DNA from: Perkinsus chesapeaki
Taxonomy: Eukaryota; Perkinsozoa; Perkinsida; Perkinsidae
Assembly: GCA_013115145.1 (NCBI GenBank)
Contig: JAAPAO010000481.1
Span: 1-28,201, forward strand
Direction of reading: 5' to 3'
Length of the DNA: 28,201 nucleotides
Shown: piece by piece, positions 27,439 through 28,201 of the stretch
Layout of the letters: each line of letters begins with the position of its first letter
Numbering within the stretch: the stretch's first letter is position 1
Translations under genes and position numbers: made by a program
The notes under the pieces: model-generated
Databases searched by the model: none
What the model saw: the letters and a program-made list of their open reading frames with translations, nothing else
What the model was told of the DNA's origin: nothing

Positions 27439-27740
27439 CCTATCTGTCTAATGAGACAGATGTGTTTTAGCCAGCACCCTGAATGAAAGTGGTCCTGTCA
27501 AAAAAGGTGTGACTAACACGAGTTTGATAGATCCCAGAGAAGATTAATCATTATTAAGAAATCCTATTTCATAGCCTGTTGTTATTGATAGAAGAGCGTT
27601 CGGTATTGAAGAGGAAGAATGAAAATAAGCCTCTTCAAAAATGGCTATGATAAATGACTAAAAAAGGTTGCGGCATTCCAGACAATAAACTTGCCAAGAT
27701 TTTGGAGAACGCCATGTAGGTGCTTAGATGCCTTCGGCCT

Positions 27741-28201
27741 TTATCGAAGGAGGCTGAACCTTTTATTATCGAAAATCTTAAGCAAACCAGTGTGCTTGTA
27801 GAAGGGAGCCCAAATACCATACGCGACAACGAGGTCAAGCTTATAGCTGAGGAGATTCCTATCCACTGTTTCGGCTAACAGTGCGCCCTTAACCAGAAAG
27901 CCAGCAACTAGCGCATCAAGGCCACCCTCCAATGGAATATAGTTAGCTAAGATATTATCTTTGCCACCTCCAACAACACCAACACCGCCGAATGTGGCCG
28001 AAAGCAGATCAGTAGAAGCAGCTTTGAGAGATACTCCACCAGAGAGAACATAACCGCAACCTATCTCAACCACACCTCGGAAGTGTCGAGGATTACCACC
28101 ATCAAGAACCTCCAATTTTGCAGTAGCTTCCAGTCTAACCTCACCGTCTGTAGAAAAGACAACGGCAGATCCACCACCTGAAATATGGAGGTCAACCGCC
28201 T
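27741..28201 (-). CDS. C-terminal part of an unrecognised protein (runs off the window)
   Basis: One frame is open from the window edge to a TAA at 27741-27743, 152 codons, with no intron needed. It reads VDLHISGGGSAVVFSTDGEV near the edge, then FRGVVEIGCGYVLSGGVSL, GGVGVVGGGKDNILANYI, and ends near IFDNKRFSLLR. Alternating hydrophobic and small residues with many Gly and Val suggest a beta-rich fold. No signal peptide, membrane segment or known motif is visible in this part. The start lies beyond the window. Composition and length make a real coding exon very likely, but I do not recognise the family. Confidence 0.72.
   Translation of the reverse strand, partial: AVDLHISGGGSAVVFSTDGEVRLEATAKLEVLDGGNPRHFRGVVEIGCGYVLSGGVSLKAASTDLLSATFGGVGVVGGGKDNILANYIPLEGGLDALVAGFLVKGALLAETVDRNLLSYKLDLVVAYGIWAPFYKHTGLLKIFDNKRFSLLR

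Larger units (their letters stand above)
24060..27740. other. Gene-poor, footprint-rich interval
   Basis: No protein family recognised. The phrase gttgataagaatttg occurs twice (about 24138 and 24329) and gtgtacgtgtt twice (about 24357 and 24418), suggesting another small repeat. The interval holds seven of the 16 footprint loci. Confidence 0.5.

Overview
Eukaryotic nuclear DNA, most likely from an alveolate protist of the Perkinsus type. Both well-supported protein genes are cut by many short introns of about 40-90 nt with plain GT/AG borders. They encode a papain-family protease and an ATAD2/Yta7-like AAA-bromodomain protein, neither of which fits a bacterium or phage. The genus is inferred from overall style and was not tested by any search.

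Layout. 1-313: a tandem duplication carrying a sound tRNA-Thr(CGT) and a decayed copy. 314-2141: no firm gene; it holds a 21-bp heptad-coding repeat and two 22-nt footprints. 2142-3848 (minus): an intact ten-exon papain-like protease. 4916-4988 (minus): tRNA-Ile(TAT). 5329-6590, perhaps continuing to 7674: a broken hAT-superfamily transposase, shattered partly by palindromic insertions. 8463-17332 (plus): an ATAD2/Yta7-like gene of at least 23 exons (two AAA modules, then a bromodomain), with a 24-bp minisatellite, an assembly gap and a 12-bp AT satellite in one intron. 19106-19347 (minus): the last two exons of a third protease copy. 20459-22091 (plus): a second intact ten-exon protease. 22300-27740: gene-poor DNA with a diverged ~0.9-kb tandem repeat and most of the footprints. 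27741-28201 (minus): the C-terminal end of an unrecognised protein.

The main discovery candidate is a family of 22-nt footprints at unrelated sites. Each follows one exact rule: take an 8-bp word X, then the footprint is X[1-7] + reverse complement of X + X[2-8]. I found 13 loci with a perfect 22/22 match (one of them nested, giving two events) and three with one mismatch. Fourteen independent base-pair matches are needed, so chance predicts about 0.0001 perfect cases in a window this long. One footprint sits in the hAT transposase reading frame; removing its 14 extra bases leaves a single X and restores the frame. Another lies in one copy of a tandem repeat whose sister copy appears to lack it. 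The rule is what results if an element with 8-bp target duplications leaves by hairpin-forming hAT chemistry (one-base offset), both flanking hairpins are nicked at the outer edge of the duplication, and the complementary 8-nt 3' overhangs anneal and are filled. Longer perfect palindromes with a single unpaired central base (arms 8-25) recur in the same DNA and may be one-sided products of the same process. None of the 22-nt footprints falls in a recognised exon of the protease or ATAD2-like genes.
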